A DNA stretch of 64,000 bases, taken from NCBI RefSeq assembly GCF_002086635.1, contig NZ_MVHD01000002.1, positions 1-64,000 of the forward strand, read 5' to 3'. This DNA comes from Mycobacterium alsense (GTDB lineage: Bacteria; Actinomycetota; Actinomycetes; Mycobacteriales; Mycobacteriaceae). This document shows positions 24,749-34,173 of this stretch, piece by piece; position 1 is the first letter of the stretch; the number at the start of each line of letters is the position of its first letter. The position numbers and the translations under genes are program-made. Below the pieces are notes generated by a model. The model saw only the letters and a list, made by a program, of their open reading frames with translations. It had not been told where the DNA came from and did not search any database.

Positions 24749-26173
24749 CTACAGGGCTTTCAACTCCTCGGCGACCTCGGTCACCGATTTCTTCGCGTCG
24801 CCGAACAGCATGGTGGTTCCGTCGGCGTAGAACAGCGGGTTGTCGATGCCCGCGAACCCCGAGTTCATCGACCGCTTGAGCACGATCACCGACTTCGCCT
24901 TGTCCACGTTCAAAATCGGCATGCCGTAGATGGGGCTGGACGCCTCGTTGCGCGCCGCCGGGTTGGTGACGTCGTTGGCGCCGATGACGATCGCGACGTC
25001 GGTGCGGGCGAACTCGTCGTTGATGTCGTCCATGTCCTTCATGGCGTCGTAGTCGACCTCGGCCTCGGCCAGCAGCACGTTCATGTGGCCGGGCATGCGG
25101 CCGGCCACCGGGTGAATCGCGTACTTGACCGCGACACCCTTTTCTTCCAGCAGCGACGCCATGTCCTTGACGGCGTGCTGGGCCTGCGCGACCGCCAGGC
25201 CGTAGCCCGGGACCACGATCACCTGGTTGGCGTAGGCCATCTGGATCGCGGCGTCGGCGGCCGAGGTGGCCTTGACGTGCTTGTCGCCGCCGCCATCGCC
25301 GCTGGGCGCCACCCCGCCGCCGCCGAAGCCGCCGGCGACGATCGCCGGGATGGAGCGGTTCATCGCCTTGGCCATCAGGTTGGTCAGGATCGAGCCGGAC
25401 GCGCCGACGATCATGCCCGCGACGATCATGGCGGTGTTGTTGAGCGCCAGACCGGCCGCCGCGGCCGACAACCCGGTCATGGCGTTCAGCAGCGAGATCA
25501 CCACCGGCATGTCGGCGCCGCCGATGGGCAGCACGACCATCAGCCCCAGCACCCCCGCCGCCGCGAGCAGGCCGATCATCCACCACAGTGACGCGCCCCC
25601 GCTGCCGGGCTGCGCGTGCAGGCCGATGACGACCGCGGCCGCCACGGCGCCCGCCAGCAGCAGCAGGTTGATCGGCTGCTGCGCCCTGCCGAAGCCGATC
25701 GGCGACCCGGAGATGATCTCCTGCAACTTGCCGAACGCGATGATCGAACCCCAGAAGGAGATGGATCCGATGATCGCGGCGAACAACGACGCCACCACGA
25801 CGTGCACGGTCGGCGACTCGCCGTGCTGGAAGGCCGAAAAGCCGGTCGTCTCAATGAATTCCGACAGCGCGATGAGCGCGACGGTCCCGCCGCCGACTCC
25901 GTTGAAGAAGGCCACCAGCTGCGGCATGGCGGTCATCTTGGTGAATCGCGCCGGGGGGACACCGAGCACGACGCCGACGACCAGGCCGGCGACGATCAGC
26001 ACCCATTGGTCGGTGTGGCGGATCTTGACCAGGGTCGCGGCCACGGCGATGGCCATGCCCACCGCGGCGATCAGGTTGCCGCGCACCGCGGTCTTCGGGC
26101 CGGTCAGGCCCATCAACCCGTAGATGAACATCGCGAACGCGACGATGTAGAGGCCGATCACCAAGTAGTTCAT
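24749..26173 (-). CDS. pntB: NAD(P) transhydrogenase beta subunit
   Basis: A 474-residue membrane protein. About nine hydrophobic segments run from MNYLVIGLYIVAFAMFIYGL to roughly residue 270. A soluble NADP(H)-binding domain III follows, with VVPGYGLAVAQAQHAVKDMA and the KYAIHPVAGRMPGHMNVLLAEA signature, ending in GDAKKSVTEV. Together with the two alpha-type subunits upstream it couples proton flow across the cytoplasmic membrane to hydride transfer from NADH to NADP. Its ATG overlaps the pntAb stop by ATGA. It matches Rv0157. Confidence 0.97.
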   Translation of the reverse strand: MNYLVIGLYIVAFAMFIYGLMGLTGPKTAVRGNLIAAVGMAIAVAATLVKIRHTDQWVLIVAGLVVGVVLGVPPARFTKMTAMPQLVAFFNGVGGGTVALIALSEFIETTGFSAFQHGESPTVHVVVASLFAAIIGSISFWGSIIAFGKLQEIISGSPIGFGRAQQPINLLLLAGAVAAAVVIGLHAQPGSGGASLWWMIGLLAAAGVLGLMVVLPIGGADMPVVISLLNAMTGLSAAAAGLALNNTAMIVAGMIVGASGSILTNLMAKAMNRSIPAIVAGGFGGGGVAPSGDGGGDKHVKATSAADAAIQMAYANQVIVVPGYGLAVAQAQHAVKDMASLLEEKGVAVKYAIHPVAGRMPGHMNVLLAEAEVDYDAMKDMDDINDEFARTDVAIVIGANDVTNPAARNEASSPIYGMPILNVDKAKSVIVLKRSMNSGFAGIDNPLFYADGTTMLFGDAKKSVTEVAEELKAL

Positions 26174-26499
26174 TTGGCCGCCGGCTCCTCCGACTTAGCC
26201 TGGGGCGCAGGCTTTTTGCCCTTGAACATGCCCAGCATCCGGTCGGTGACGATGAAGCCGCCGATGACGTTCAGCGTGCCGAACACCACCGCCACGAACA
26301 GGATGATCTGCACCGCCAGCGACGGGTGCTCGACCTCGCCGAACACCACCAGCGCGCCGAGCACCACGATGCCGTGGATGGCGTTGGTGCCCGACATCAG
26401 CGGCGTGTGCAGCGTGTTGGGCACCTTGGAGATCACCGCGAACCCGACGAACCCGGACAGCACCAGGATCGCGAGGTTGGCCAACAGTTCGTCGTACAT
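26170..26499 (-). CDS. pntAb: NAD(P) transhydrogenase alpha subunit 2 (membrane part)
   Basis: A 109-residue hydrophobic subunit with three or four membrane segments (LLANLAILVLSGFVGFAVIS, the GIVVLGALVVFGE stretch, ILFVAVVFGTLNVIGGF) and the conserved PLMSGTNAIHGIV loop. It supplies the domain II helices that in some bacteria are fused to the alpha subunit. It starts three bases after the pntAa stop and overlaps the pntB start. It matches Rv0156. Confidence 0.96.
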   Translation of the reverse strand: MYDELLANLAILVLSGFVGFAVISKVPNTLHTPLMSGTNAIHGIVVLGALVVFGEVEHPSLAVQIILFVAVVFGTLNVIGGFIVTDRMLGMFKGKKPAPQAKSEEPAAK

Positions 26500-26502
26500 C
26501 TA

Positions 26503-27609
26503 TCAATCCTTTTCGCGGGTGACGCAGGATTCGGCGATGACTTCGTCGTCGAAGTCGGGGGCCAGCTTGCCGTCCTTGATCAGCAGGTCCAGCAGTGCGG
26601 TGATGTTCTTGCTGTAGAGCTCGCTGGCGTGCTCGGGCATCGTCGCCGGCAGGTTCAGCGGCGCGGCGATGGTGACGTCGTGGCGGACCACCGTCTGGCC
26701 CGGTTCGGTGAGTTCGCAGTTGCCGCCGGCCTCGCCGGCCAGGTCCACCACCACGCTGCCGGGTTTCATCGCCTCCACCGCGGCGGCGGTCACCAGCCGC
26801 GGGGCGGGCTTGCCCGGCACCAGCGCGGTGGTGATCACCACGTCGAACCCGCTGATGGCGTCCTCCAGCGCCTTCTGTTGCTGGGCGCGCTCCTCGTCGG
26901 TGAGCTCGCGGGCGTAGCCGCCCTCCCCCGCCGCGGCCACCTCCTTTTCGCCGAGCGACAACCACTGCGCCCCCACCGAACGGACCTGGTCGGCCACCTC
27001 CGGGCGCACGTCGTAGCCGGTGGTGCGCGCCCCCAGGCGCTTGGCGGTGGCCAGCGCCTGCAGCCCGGCCACCCCGACGCCGAGCACCAGCACGGTGGCC
27101 GGCTTCACCGTGCCGGCCGCGGTGGTGAGCATCGGGAAAAACCGGGTGGACTCCGAGGCCGCCAGCAGCACGGCCTTGTACCCGGCGACGTTGGCTTGCG
27201 ACGACAACGCGTCCATGGCCTGCGCCCGCGAGATCCGCGGAATGGCCTCGAGCGCGAACGCCTGCACCCCGGCCCGCTTCAGGGCGTCGATCGAGTTGTC
27301 GGGGCTGCGGGGCGCCAGGAAGCCGATCAGCGTCTGGCCGTCGCGCAACCGGCCGACCTCCTCGGCCGCCGGCGGCGCGACCTTGACGACCACATCGGCG
27401 GCCCAGGCGTCGCCGATGTGGGCCCCGGCCTCGGTGTAGAGCTCGTCGGGGAGCAGGGCCCCTTCGCCCGCGCCGGCCTCGACGACGACCGCCACCCCGC
27501 CGCTGACCAGCGATGCGACCGCCTTGGGTACCAGCGCGACGCGCCGCTCGCCGCTCCCCGACTCGGCGACCACGCCCACCGAAACGAGCCCCGTCTGCGC
27601 ATCTGTCAT
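26503..27609 (-). CDS. pntAa: NAD(P) transhydrogenase alpha subunit 1 (NAD-binding)
   Basis: A 368-residue soluble subunit related to alanine dehydrogenase: GVVAESGSGERRVALVPKAV at the N-terminus, the RISRAQAMDALSSQANVAGY signature and the NAD Rossmann motif VLVLGVGVAGLQAL. It binds NAD(H) on the cytoplasmic face. The ATG at 27609 is preferred; an in-frame GTG at 27624 lies only a couple of bases from the AGGAAA box, so the true start is uncertain. First gene of the pntAa-pntAb-pntB operon. It matches Rv0155. Confidence 0.95.
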   Translation of the reverse strand: MTDAQTGLVSVGVVAESGSGERRVALVPKAVASLVSGGVAVVVEAGAGEGALLPDELYTEAGAHIGDAWAADVVVKVAPPAAEEVGRLRDGQTLIGFLAPRSPDNSIDALKRAGVQAFALEAIPRISRAQAMDALSSQANVAGYKAVLLAASESTRFFPMLTTAAGTVKPATVLVLGVGVAGLQALATAKRLGARTTGYDVRPEVADQVRSVGAQWLSLGEKEVAAAGEGGYARELTDEERAQQQKALEDAISGFDVVITTALVPGKPAPRLVTAAAVEAMKPGSVVVDLAGEAGGNCELTEPGQTVVRHDVTIAAPLNLPATMPEHASELYSKNITALLDLLIKDGKLAPDFDDEVIAESCVTREKD

Positions 27610-27671
27610 GGCGCGTACATCCACTTTCCTTATTTATGTGCGGCCGATTGCCGAAGCCACCCTATCCGGCG

Positions 27672-28133
27672 TCACCAGAGGGCAATGTCGTGCCCGTGCT
27701 CAGCAGCGGGCCGGGGCCCGAAGTAGCGGCGCTCCGACTCGTCGATCGGCACGTCGTTGATGCTCGCCTCGCGGCGCGCCATCAAGCCCGACGCGCTGAA
27801 TTCCCACAGCTCGTTGCCGTAGCTGCGGTACCACTGGCCGGCGTGGTCGTGGCACTCGTACTGGAAGCGCACGGCGATCCGGTTGTCGTGGAAGTCCCAC
27901 AGGGACTTGCGCAGCGCGTAGTCGAGCTCGCGCTCCCACTTGCGGGTCAAAAAGGCGACGATCGCGTCCCGGCCCACGAGGTATTCGTCGCGGTTTCGCC
28001 ACTGCGAGTCGGGCGTGTAGGCCAGGCTGACGCGTTCGGGGTCGCGGGTGTTCCAGGCGTCCTCGGCCGCCTGGACCTTCTGCGTGGCGGTCTCGAGGGT
28101 GAACGGCGGCAAGGGCGGGCGGCTTTCGGTCAT
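27672..28133 (-). CDS. DUF1348 / NTF2-fold protein
   Basis: A 153-residue protein of the nuclear-transport-factor-2 superfamily, DUF1348 group. Characteristic pieces are [53 protein letters not shown] text (here [20 protein letters not shown]) and [16 protein letters not shown]. The size is typical. No enzymatic role is established. It lies alone between pntAa and the divergent fadE2; a large inverted repeat fills that divergent gap 13 bases upstream of its ATG. Confidence 0.85.
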   Translation of the reverse strand: MTESRPPLPPFTLETATQKVQAAEDAWNTRDPERVSLAYTPDSQWRNRDEYLVGRDAIVAFLTRKWERELDYALRKSLWDFHDNRIAVRFQYECHDHAGQWYRSYGNELWEFSASGLMARREASINDVPIDESERRYFGPRPAAEHGHDIALW

Positions 28134-28146
28134 GCCGCCCTGTCTA

Positions 28147-28210
28147 CCGCGAGCAGACACAGAATCGCACGATTCCGCGCCTCCGAGTGCGATTCTGTGT
28201 CTGTTCGCGG
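28147..28210. repeat. long inverted repeat in the divergent fadE2 gap
   Basis: Arms of 24 bases (28147-28170 and 28187-28210) with one G-T type mismatch, loop of 16 bases; the left arm begins CCGCGAGCAGACACAGAATC. It occupies almost the whole space between the DUF1348 ATG (28133) and the fadE2 ATG (28231). Lying between two divergent starts, it cannot be an ordinary terminator. It shares the CCGCGA...TCGCGG ends with 18350-18412. Confidence 0.78.
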
Positions 28211-28230
28211 CGGAAGATATCGTGGCGGTC

Positions 28231-29463
28231 ATGGACTTCGCGATGTCGGCCAAAGCCAGCGACTACCACAAGCGACTGTCCGACTTCATGATCGAGTACG
28301 TCTTCCCGGCCGAGGCCGAATACGACAAATACCGTCACGAGGCCGGCCCGGACGACCACACCGTTCCGCCGGTCATCGAGGACCTGAAGACCAGGGCCAA
28401 GCAGCAGGGCCTGTGGAACCTTTTCCTGCCGGCCGAGTCCGGGTTGACCAACCTGGATTACGCACCGCTGGCCGAGCTGACCGGGTGGAGCCTCGAGATC
28501 GCGCCCGAGGCGCTCAACTGCGCGGCGCCCGACACCGGCAACATGGAAACCCTGCACCTGTTCGCCACCGACGAGCAGCGCAAACGGTGGCTCGAGCCGT
28601 TGCTGGCCGGGGAGATCCGCAGCGCCTTCTCGATGACCGAGCCGGCGGTCGCCAGCAGCGACGCCCGCAACATCGAGACCTCCATCGTGCGCGACGGCGC
28701 CGACTACGTCATCAACGGCCGCAAGTGGTGGACCTCCGGCGCGGCCGACCCGCGCTGCAAGGTCCTCATCGTGATGGGCCGCACCAACCCCGAGGCCGCC
28801 AGCCACCAGCAGCAGTCGATGGTCCTGGTGCCCATCGACACGCCGGGTGTGACGGTGGTCCGCTCGACGACGGTCTTCGGATACCAGGACCAGCCCGGGC
28901 ACTGCGAGATCGTCTACGACAACGTCCGCGTGCCGACCACCAACCTGCTCGGCGAGGAGGGCGGCGGCTTCGCGATCGCCCAGGCGCGGCTGGGGCCGGG
29001 CCGCATCCACCACTGCATGCGCGCCCTGGGCGGCGCCGAACGCGCGCTGGCCCTGATGGTCGACCGCGCGCGCAACCGCGTGGCGTTCGGCCGTCCGCTG
29101 GCCGATCAGGGCCTGGTGCAGCAGGCAATCGCGCAGTCCCGCAACGCGATAGACCAAGCCAGGCTGTTGTGCGAGAAGGCGGCGTGGACCATCGACCAGC
29201 ACGGCAACAAGGCCGCCCATCTGCTGGTCTCGCAGATCAAGGCGGTGGCCCCGCAGGTCGCCTGCGATGTGATCGACCGGGCGATCCAGGTGCACGGCGC
29301 CGCCGGGGTCAGCGAGGACACGGCGCTGGCCCGGCTGTACGCCTGGCATCGCGCCATGCGGATCTTCGACGGGCCCGACGAGGTGCACATGCGGTCGATC
29401 GCGCGCGCCGAGATCGGCCGCGAACAATCGGCGCTCGCCGCGGCGGTCACCTCGCATGGCTGA
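28231..29463 (+). CDS. fadE2: acyl-CoA dehydrogenase FadE2
   Basis: A 410-residue acyl-CoA dehydrogenase. [20 protein letters not shown] is the FAD/substrate strand, followed by [38 protein letters not shown], and [20 protein letters not shown] near the end. It is nearly the sequence I recall for Rv0154c. Members of this ACAD10/11-like group may act on hydroxylated or phosphorylated acyl-CoAs, though activity here is inferred. ATG 28231 is used; GTG 28222, with GGAAG five bases upstream, is an alternative. The stop overlaps ptpB by eight bases, so the two are coupled. Confidence 0.93.
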   Translation: MDFAMSAKASDYHKRLSDFMIEYVFPAEAEYDKYRHEAGPDDHTVPPVIEDLKTRAKQQGLWNLFLPAESGLTNLDYAPLAELTGWSLEIAPEALNCAAPDTGNMETLHLFATDEQRKRWLEPLLAGEIRSAFSMTEPAVASSDARNIETSIVRDGADYVINGRKWWTSGAADPRCKVLIVMGRTNPEAASHQQQSMVLVPIDTPGVTVVRSTTVFGYQDQPGHCEIVYDNVRVPTTNLLGEEGGGFAIAQARLGPGRIHHCMRALGGAERALALMVDRARNRVAFGRPLADQGLVQQAIAQSRNAIDQARLLCEKAAWTIDQHGNKAAHLLVSQIKAVAPQVACDVIDRAIQVHGAAGVSEDTALARLYAWHRAMRIFDGPDEVHMRSIARAEIGREQSALAAAVTSHG

Positions 29464-30280
29464 GGCCGCCGTCCGGGAACTGCCGGGCGCGTGGAACTTC
29501 CGCGACGTCGCCGACGGCGCGACGGCGCTGCGCCCCGGCCGGCTGTTCCGTTCCAGCGAGCTGAGCCGCCTCGACGACGACGGCCGTGCCGTCCTGCGCC
29601 GGCTGGGCATCACCGACGTCGCCGACCTGCGCGCGGCACGGGAGGTCGCCCGGCGCGGTCCGGGGCTGGTGCCCGATGGCGTGGAGATCCACCTGCTGCC
29701 GGTCCCCGACTTGTCCGAAAAGGAGGCCGAGGCCGCGGCGCCACACGAAGAGGCGTTCCAGCGACTGCTGCGTGGTGAATCGGACGGCTCCGAAGAGTCG
29801 GTGCACGAGACCGCCGTCCGCTTCATGACCGACGAATACCGCCAATTCCCGACGCGCAACGGGGCGCAGCGGGCGCTGCGCCAGGTCGTAACGCTGTTGG
29901 CCGCCGGGCGGCCGGTGCTCACGCACTGCTTCGCCGGCAAGGACCGGACCGGATTCGTGGTGGCGACGGTGCTCGAGGCCGTCGGCATCGACCGCGACGC
30001 CATCGTCGCCGACTTCCTCCGCAGCAACGACGCCGTCCCCCAGCTCCGGTCGCACATCTACGAGATGATCCAGCAGCGCGGGGATACCGAGCTGACCCCG
30101 GAGGTGGTCACCTTCACCGAGGCCCGGCTGTCGGATGGCGTGCTTGGCGTGCGTCCCGAATATCTGGCCGCCGCGCGTCAGACGATCGACGACGAATTCG
30201 GTTCGCTCCGCGGCTATCTCGGTGACGCCGGGATCGGCGAGGCCGAACTCGACCGACTGCGCACCGAACTGCTCGGCTGA
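29456..30280 (+). CDS. ptpB: secreted-type protein tyrosine/phosphoinositide phosphatase PtpB
   Basis: A 274-residue phosphatase. The P-loop is HCFAGKDRTG (Cys158, Arg164), matching the C-x5-R signature with the lysine and aspartate typical of triple-specificity PtpB enzymes. The N-terminus NFRDVADGATALRPGRLFRS and a long lid-forming helix region (about 85-130) also fit. PtpB of M. tuberculosis (Rv0153c) is exported and acts on host phosphoproteins and phosphoinositides; the same role here is inference. No signal peptide is visible. Its ATG lies inside the end of fadE2. Confidence 0.95.
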   Translation: MAEAAVRELPGAWNFRDVADGATALRPGRLFRSSELSRLDDDGRAVLRRLGITDVADLRAAREVARRGPGLVPDGVEIHLLPVPDLSEKEAEAAAPHEEAFQRLLRGESDGSEESVHETAVRFMTDEYRQFPTRNGAQRALRQVVTLLAAGRPVLTHCFAGKDRTGFVVATVLEAVGIDRDAIVADFLRSNDAVPQLRSHIYEMIQQRGDTELTPEVVTFTEARLSDGVLGVRPEYLAAARQTIDDEFGSLRGYLGDAGIGEAELDRLRTELLG

Positions 30281-30342
30281 CGGGCGAATCCGGCTGCGGC
30301 CAACCGCTTGACGCATTCGCCGGACAGGACGGCGCGGTCCTC

Positions 30343-30358
30343 TTACGCTGACGGACGC
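30343..30358 (+). promoter_or_regulatory. shared promoter-like 16-mer upstream of a PE-PPE gene, copy 1
   Basis: TTACGCTGACGGACGC, which differs at one base from the copy at 34086. It contains TACGCT, a possible -10 hexamer (TANNNT), 33 bases before the ATG at 30391. No good -35 is at the usual distance. Confidence 0.35.
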
Positions 30359-30390
30359 AGGACGCCTTCGGTCGGGAAAGGACGGGCCCG

Positions 30391-32046
30391 ATGGCCTACG
30401 TGATCGCCGAGCCCCAGTTGATGGCCTCGGTCGCCGCGCAAATCGATGGGATCGGTTCGGCATTCAGTGCCGCCGCCGCGGCCGCGGCGGCCCCCACATC
30501 AAATCTGGCGGCGGCGGCCGGTGACGAGGTGTCGGCGGCCATCGCGGACGTGTTCGGCATGGTCGCCAAGGACTACCAGGCCGTCGTCGCGCAGTTCCAG
30601 GCTTTCCACAATGAGTTTCATCAGGCGCTGGCCTCCGCCGGATTGGCCTATGCCGAAACCGAGGCCGCCATCGCCACCACCCTGGGAGCGGGAGCGACGG
30701 GTGCGCCCACCCCGGCGGCGACGATTCCCCCGTTCACGGCGAATGCCCTGACGTACTTCATCGGCGGGACCGGGGTACCGATACCGTCGAATACGTTCGT
30801 CGCCAACGCGAACAGCCTGTACGTCCGCTCGGCCGGCGCCCTGGCGAAGCTGTTCACCCCCGAGCAGCTGTACCCGATCACCGGTGTCCGGAGCTTGACG
30901 CTGAACGCCTCGGTCGCCCAGGGCGTGACCATTCTCGACAACGCGCTATACGAAGCGATCCATGTGCAGGGCCAGACGGTAACGGTTTTCGGCATTTCCC
31001 AGAGCGCCATCATCTCGTCGCTGGAGATGCAGAACCTGGCCGCCGGCACGTCCCTCTTCGGCGCGAACCCGCCCGACGTCAACCAGCTCAACTTCGTGCT
31101 GACCGGCAACGAGGTAAACCCCAACGGCGGGCTGCTGGCGCGTTTCCCGAACCTCAACCTGACCGCGCTGGGGCTGGATTTCTACCCCGCGATGAACGCG
31201 AACACGCCCTACCACGTCGCCAACTACACGCTGGAATACGACGGCTTCGCCGACTTCCCCCGCTACCCAATCAACTTCATCTCGGACCTCAACGCGGTCG
31301 CCGGCATCGTCTTCGTGCACACCACGTACCTGGATCTCACGCCGAGCCAGGTCGACGCCGCCATCCAACTGCCGACGTCCCCGGGCTACACCGGCAACAC
31401 CAGCTACTACGTGATCCCCACGCAGAATCTGCCCCTCCTGCAACCGCTTCGGGCAATACCGGTGATCGGAAACCCGCTGGCCGACCTGGTGCAGCCGGAC
31501 CTGAGGGTCATCGTGAATCTCGGCTACGGCCCCGACCCGACGCTCGGGTACTCGACGAGCTACGCCGACGTGCCGACGCCGTTCGGGCTGTTCCCGGACG
31601 TCAACCCCGGCACCGTCTTCAACGCCCTGGCCGCCGGCACCCAGCAGGGTGTCCACGACTTCTCGTTCGACCTGCAGCAGATCGCGGCGCAGCCCGCCGC
31701 CGCCGTGCCGCAGTTCGCCGCGCCGGCCGCGCCGAACGTGGCGGCGACGCTGGCCAACCTGCCGTCGCCGCAAAAGGTCGTCAACGCCTTCAATTCGATC
31801 GTCTCGACCGATTACGGTGTGCTGCTGCCGACGGCCGACATCGGACTGTCCCTCGCCACCGACCTGCCCCTCTACGACGCGCAACTGTTCGTGAGCCAGC
31901 TCGCGCAGGGCAACCTCGTCAACGCGATCGGATATCCGATCGCGGCCGACGTGGGGTTGGCGACGGTGGCGGGCGGGGTCGAGGGCCTCGTACTCCTCTC
32001 GGCGTTGTCGTCAAACATCAAGGACATCCAGAGCCTCATTCCCTAA
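30391..32046 (+). CDS. PE-family protein with PE-PPE serine-hydrolase domain (first of three tandem)
   Basis: A 551-residue protein. The PE-type hairpin starts AEPQLMASVAAQIDGIGSAF, so the usual Pro-Glu is Pro-Gln here, and ends with the YAETE export signal. The hydrolase domain shows GISQSAIISSLE (nucleophile), YDGFADFPRYPIN and FVHTTYL, followed by a less conserved C-terminal extension to an alpha-helical end. GGGAAAGGA precedes the ATG. In position it matches Rv0152c/Rv0151c (PE2/PE1). It is expected to be an ESX-secreted surface esterase. Confidence 0.92.
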   Translation: MAYVIAEPQLMASVAAQIDGIGSAFSAAAAAAAAPTSNLAAAAGDEVSAAIADVFGMVAKDYQAVVAQFQAFHNEFHQALASAGLAYAETEAAIATTLGAGATGAPTPAATIPPFTANALTYFIGGTGVPIPSNTFVANANSLYVRSAGALAKLFTPEQLYPITGVRSLTLNASVAQGVTILDNALYEAIHVQGQTVTVFGISQSAIISSLEMQNLAAGTSLFGANPPDVNQLNFVLTGNEVNPNGGLLARFPNLNLTALGLDFYPAMNANTPYHVANYTLEYDGFADFPRYPINFISDLNAVAGIVFVHTTYLDLTPSQVDAAIQLPTSPGYTGNTSYYVIPTQNLPLLQPLRAIPVIGNPLADLVQPDLRVIVNLGYGPDPTLGYSTSYADVPTPFGLFPDVNPGTVFNALAAGTQQGVHDFSFDLQQIAAQPAAAVPQFAAPAAPNVAATLANLPSPQKVVNAFNSIVSTDYGVLLPTADIGLSLATDLPLYDAQLFVSQLAQGNLVNAIGYPIAADVGLATVAGGVEGLVLLSALSSNIKDIQSLIP

Positions 32047-32189
32047 CGCGCGCGGGTGATCTCGGGACACGCCAATACAACGACGCAAAACGCCACACTA
32101 ACGGCTTAGCGCTCCTAAGCTAGCTGCTTATCGGCGGCGGCGCCGCCGGGACCGATGCGATTGCCCCTGTGTCCGGAAGGGATGAGTCG

Positions 32190-33887
32190 ATGACGACCTT
32201 GGTTGCGCAGCCCGAGATCCTGGCGGCGGCCGCACAAAATGCTTCCTCGATCGGTTCGGTGATCGAGGAGGCCAGGGCGGCCGCGGCCGGTTCCACCACG
32301 AGTCTCGCGGTCGCGGCCGAAGACGAGGTGTCGGCCATCACCGCGCAGTTCTTCGGCGCGTTCGGCCAGCAATACCAGGCGATGCTCCAGCAGGCGACCG
32401 CGTTCCACAACGAGTTCACCGCGGCGCTGGCCGCCGCCGGGAACGCCTACGCGCAGGCCGAAACCCAGATCGCCGCCACGCTCGGGCTCACCGGCGGGGC
32501 CTCATCCGGCGTGCCGTTCACGGCGGTGCAGCAGGCGGTAGCCACGCCGGTCGACGCCATTTTGATCATGACGGGCAGCGGCACCGCCAACCCCTCACAG
32601 ACCTACATCAACAACGTCTCCAGCCTCTACTTGCAGAATTTCACGAGCTCTGTCCGCGTCGGCGTGACTACGGCCGAGGGTCTGTACCCGTTCACCGGAG
32701 TCAAGGACCTGACGCTGGACATCTCCTTGGCCCGCGGCGTCACCGCTCTGAACAACATCATCAACCAGCACATCGCACCCGGCACCGGTCAGACCGCCGC
32801 CATCCTGGGCTACTCGCAGAGTTCGATCGTCGCCTCGCTGGCGATGCCGCAACTCGTCGCCCAGGGCTACACCCCGTCGCAGCTGGACTTCACCCTGCTC
32901 GGGAACCCGGCCAACCCCAACGGCGGGCTGCTGGCCCGCTTCCCCGGCCTGAGCCTGCCGAGCCTGGGCGTCACCTTCGGCACCTCGACGCCCAGCAACG
33001 ACTTCCCGACCACCATTTGGACGCTCGAATACGACGGGTTCGCCGACTTCCCGCGCTACCCGATCAATTTCCTCGCCGACCTCAACGCGCTGGCGGGCAT
33101 CGTCTTCATTCACGGCACCTACCCGCACCTGACCCAGGCGACGCTCGACACCGCCGTCACCCTCGGGGAATCGGGAGCACCGAACATGACGACATACAAC
33201 ATGATTCCCACCCAGAACCTGCCACTGCTGACGCCGCTGCGGGCGCTCCCGCTCATCGGCAACCCGCTCGCGGACCTCATCCAGCCGGACCTGAAGGCCC
33301 TCGTGAACTGGGGCTACGGCGACCCCAACTACGGCTGGTCGACCAGCCCGGCCGACATCCAAACGCCGTTCGGGTTCCTGCCGCCGCTCAGCGCGACCCA
33401 GGCCCTGGGTCCGCTGTTGGTGAGCGGCACCCAGCAGGGGATCAGCGACTTCGCCGCCGACATGTCGATGCTCGGCGCCTCGCTTCCGGGAGCCGCGTCG
33501 TCGGGCATGGCCCAGCTGGCGCTGCTGCCGTCGGCGGCGATTCCGGCCACGCCCAGCGGGATCATCCAGGCCATCCAGTCCGCGAACACGAACGTCGTCG
33601 GCACCTTCACGGCCGATGTCTCGACCGCGTACGCGACGCTGCTGCCGACCGCGGACATCGCGACCGCCATCGCGATCAGCCTCCCGTCCTACGACGTCAA
33701 CCTGTTCCTCGACGGCATCAACGAAGCCATCAACGGGAACGTCGTGGGCGGGCTGATGGACGCGTTCGGGCGGCCCATCGCGGCCAACATCGGGCTGGTC
33801 ACGCTCGCGGGAGGATTCGAGGTCATCACGCTGGTGAACGCCGGTGAGGCGATCTTCCTCGGGGTGCCGAGCCCCGGGCCCCAGTAA
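32190..33887 (+). CDS. PE-family protein with PE-PPE serine-hydrolase domain (second of three tandem)
   Basis: A 565-residue protein. Its PE hairpin (AQPEILAAAAQNASSIGSVI) ends in YAQAE, and the PE-PPE hydrolase domain has GYSQSSIVASLAM, YDGFADFPRYPIN and FIHGTYP. The C-terminal tail resembles the other copies (LLPTADIATAIAISLPSYDV). ATG 32190 has GGAAGGGA eight bases upstream; the frame extends to 32169 but without support. It is a tandem paralogue of its neighbours, probably by duplication. Confidence 0.92.
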   Translation: MTTLVAQPEILAAAAQNASSIGSVIEEARAAAAGSTTSLAVAAEDEVSAITAQFFGAFGQQYQAMLQQATAFHNEFTAALAAAGNAYAQAETQIAATLGLTGGASSGVPFTAVQQAVATPVDAILIMTGSGTANPSQTYINNVSSLYLQNFTSSVRVGVTTAEGLYPFTGVKDLTLDISLARGVTALNNIINQHIAPGTGQTAAILGYSQSSIVASLAMPQLVAQGYTPSQLDFTLLGNPANPNGGLLARFPGLSLPSLGVTFGTSTPSNDFPTTIWTLEYDGFADFPRYPINFLADLNALAGIVFIHGTYPHLTQATLDTAVTLGESGAPNMTTYNMIPTQNLPLLTPLRALPLIGNPLADLIQPDLKALVNWGYGDPNYGWSTSPADIQTPFGFLPPLSATQALGPLLVSGTQQGISDFAADMSMLGASLPGAASSGMAQLALLPSAAIPATPSGIIQAIQSANTNVVGTFTADVSTAYATLLPTADIATAIAISLPSYDVNLFLDGINEAINGNVVGGLMDAFGRPIAANIGLVTLAGGFEVITLVNAGEAIFLGVPSPGPQ

Positions 33888-34085
33888 TCGGCCTGGCACA
33901 CGGACACGCGGGGTCCCGGTTCGCCGGCGCCGGCGGGGTCGTGCGGCGACCCGGAGTCCGGCGGATAGCGCCGCCGCGGAAGCGTTTTCATCGGCGCCTC
34001 CCGGAGCCCGCATTCGAAAACGCCGATATTCGCCAATGCCCGCGAGTTTTTAGGGCGAATTTCCCTCGGCCGGGACCGTAACGCC

Positions 34086-34101
34086 TTACTCTGACGGACG
34101 C
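34086..34101 (+). promoter_or_regulatory. shared promoter-like 16-mer upstream of a PE-PPE gene, copy 2
   Basis: TTACTCTGACGGACGC, 15 of 16 bases identical to 30343-30358 and containing TACTCT as a possible -10. It lies 73 bases upstream of the ATG at 34174, in the 286-base gap between the second and third tandem PE-PPE genes. The rest of that gap shows nothing I recognise. Confidence 0.35.
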
Positions 34102-34173
34102 CGGCTTTCGGGCGCCGGATCACCTGTCCAACAACGACTTTAGGTAGTTCTCGTCTCAAGGGACGAACGGTCG

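Noticed and set aside
32104..32120. Hairpin GCTTAG-CGCTC-CTAAGC before the second tandem PE-PPE gene
   Set aside because: The arms are only six bases and no T-run follows; it could be a terminator or operator but is not distinctive.
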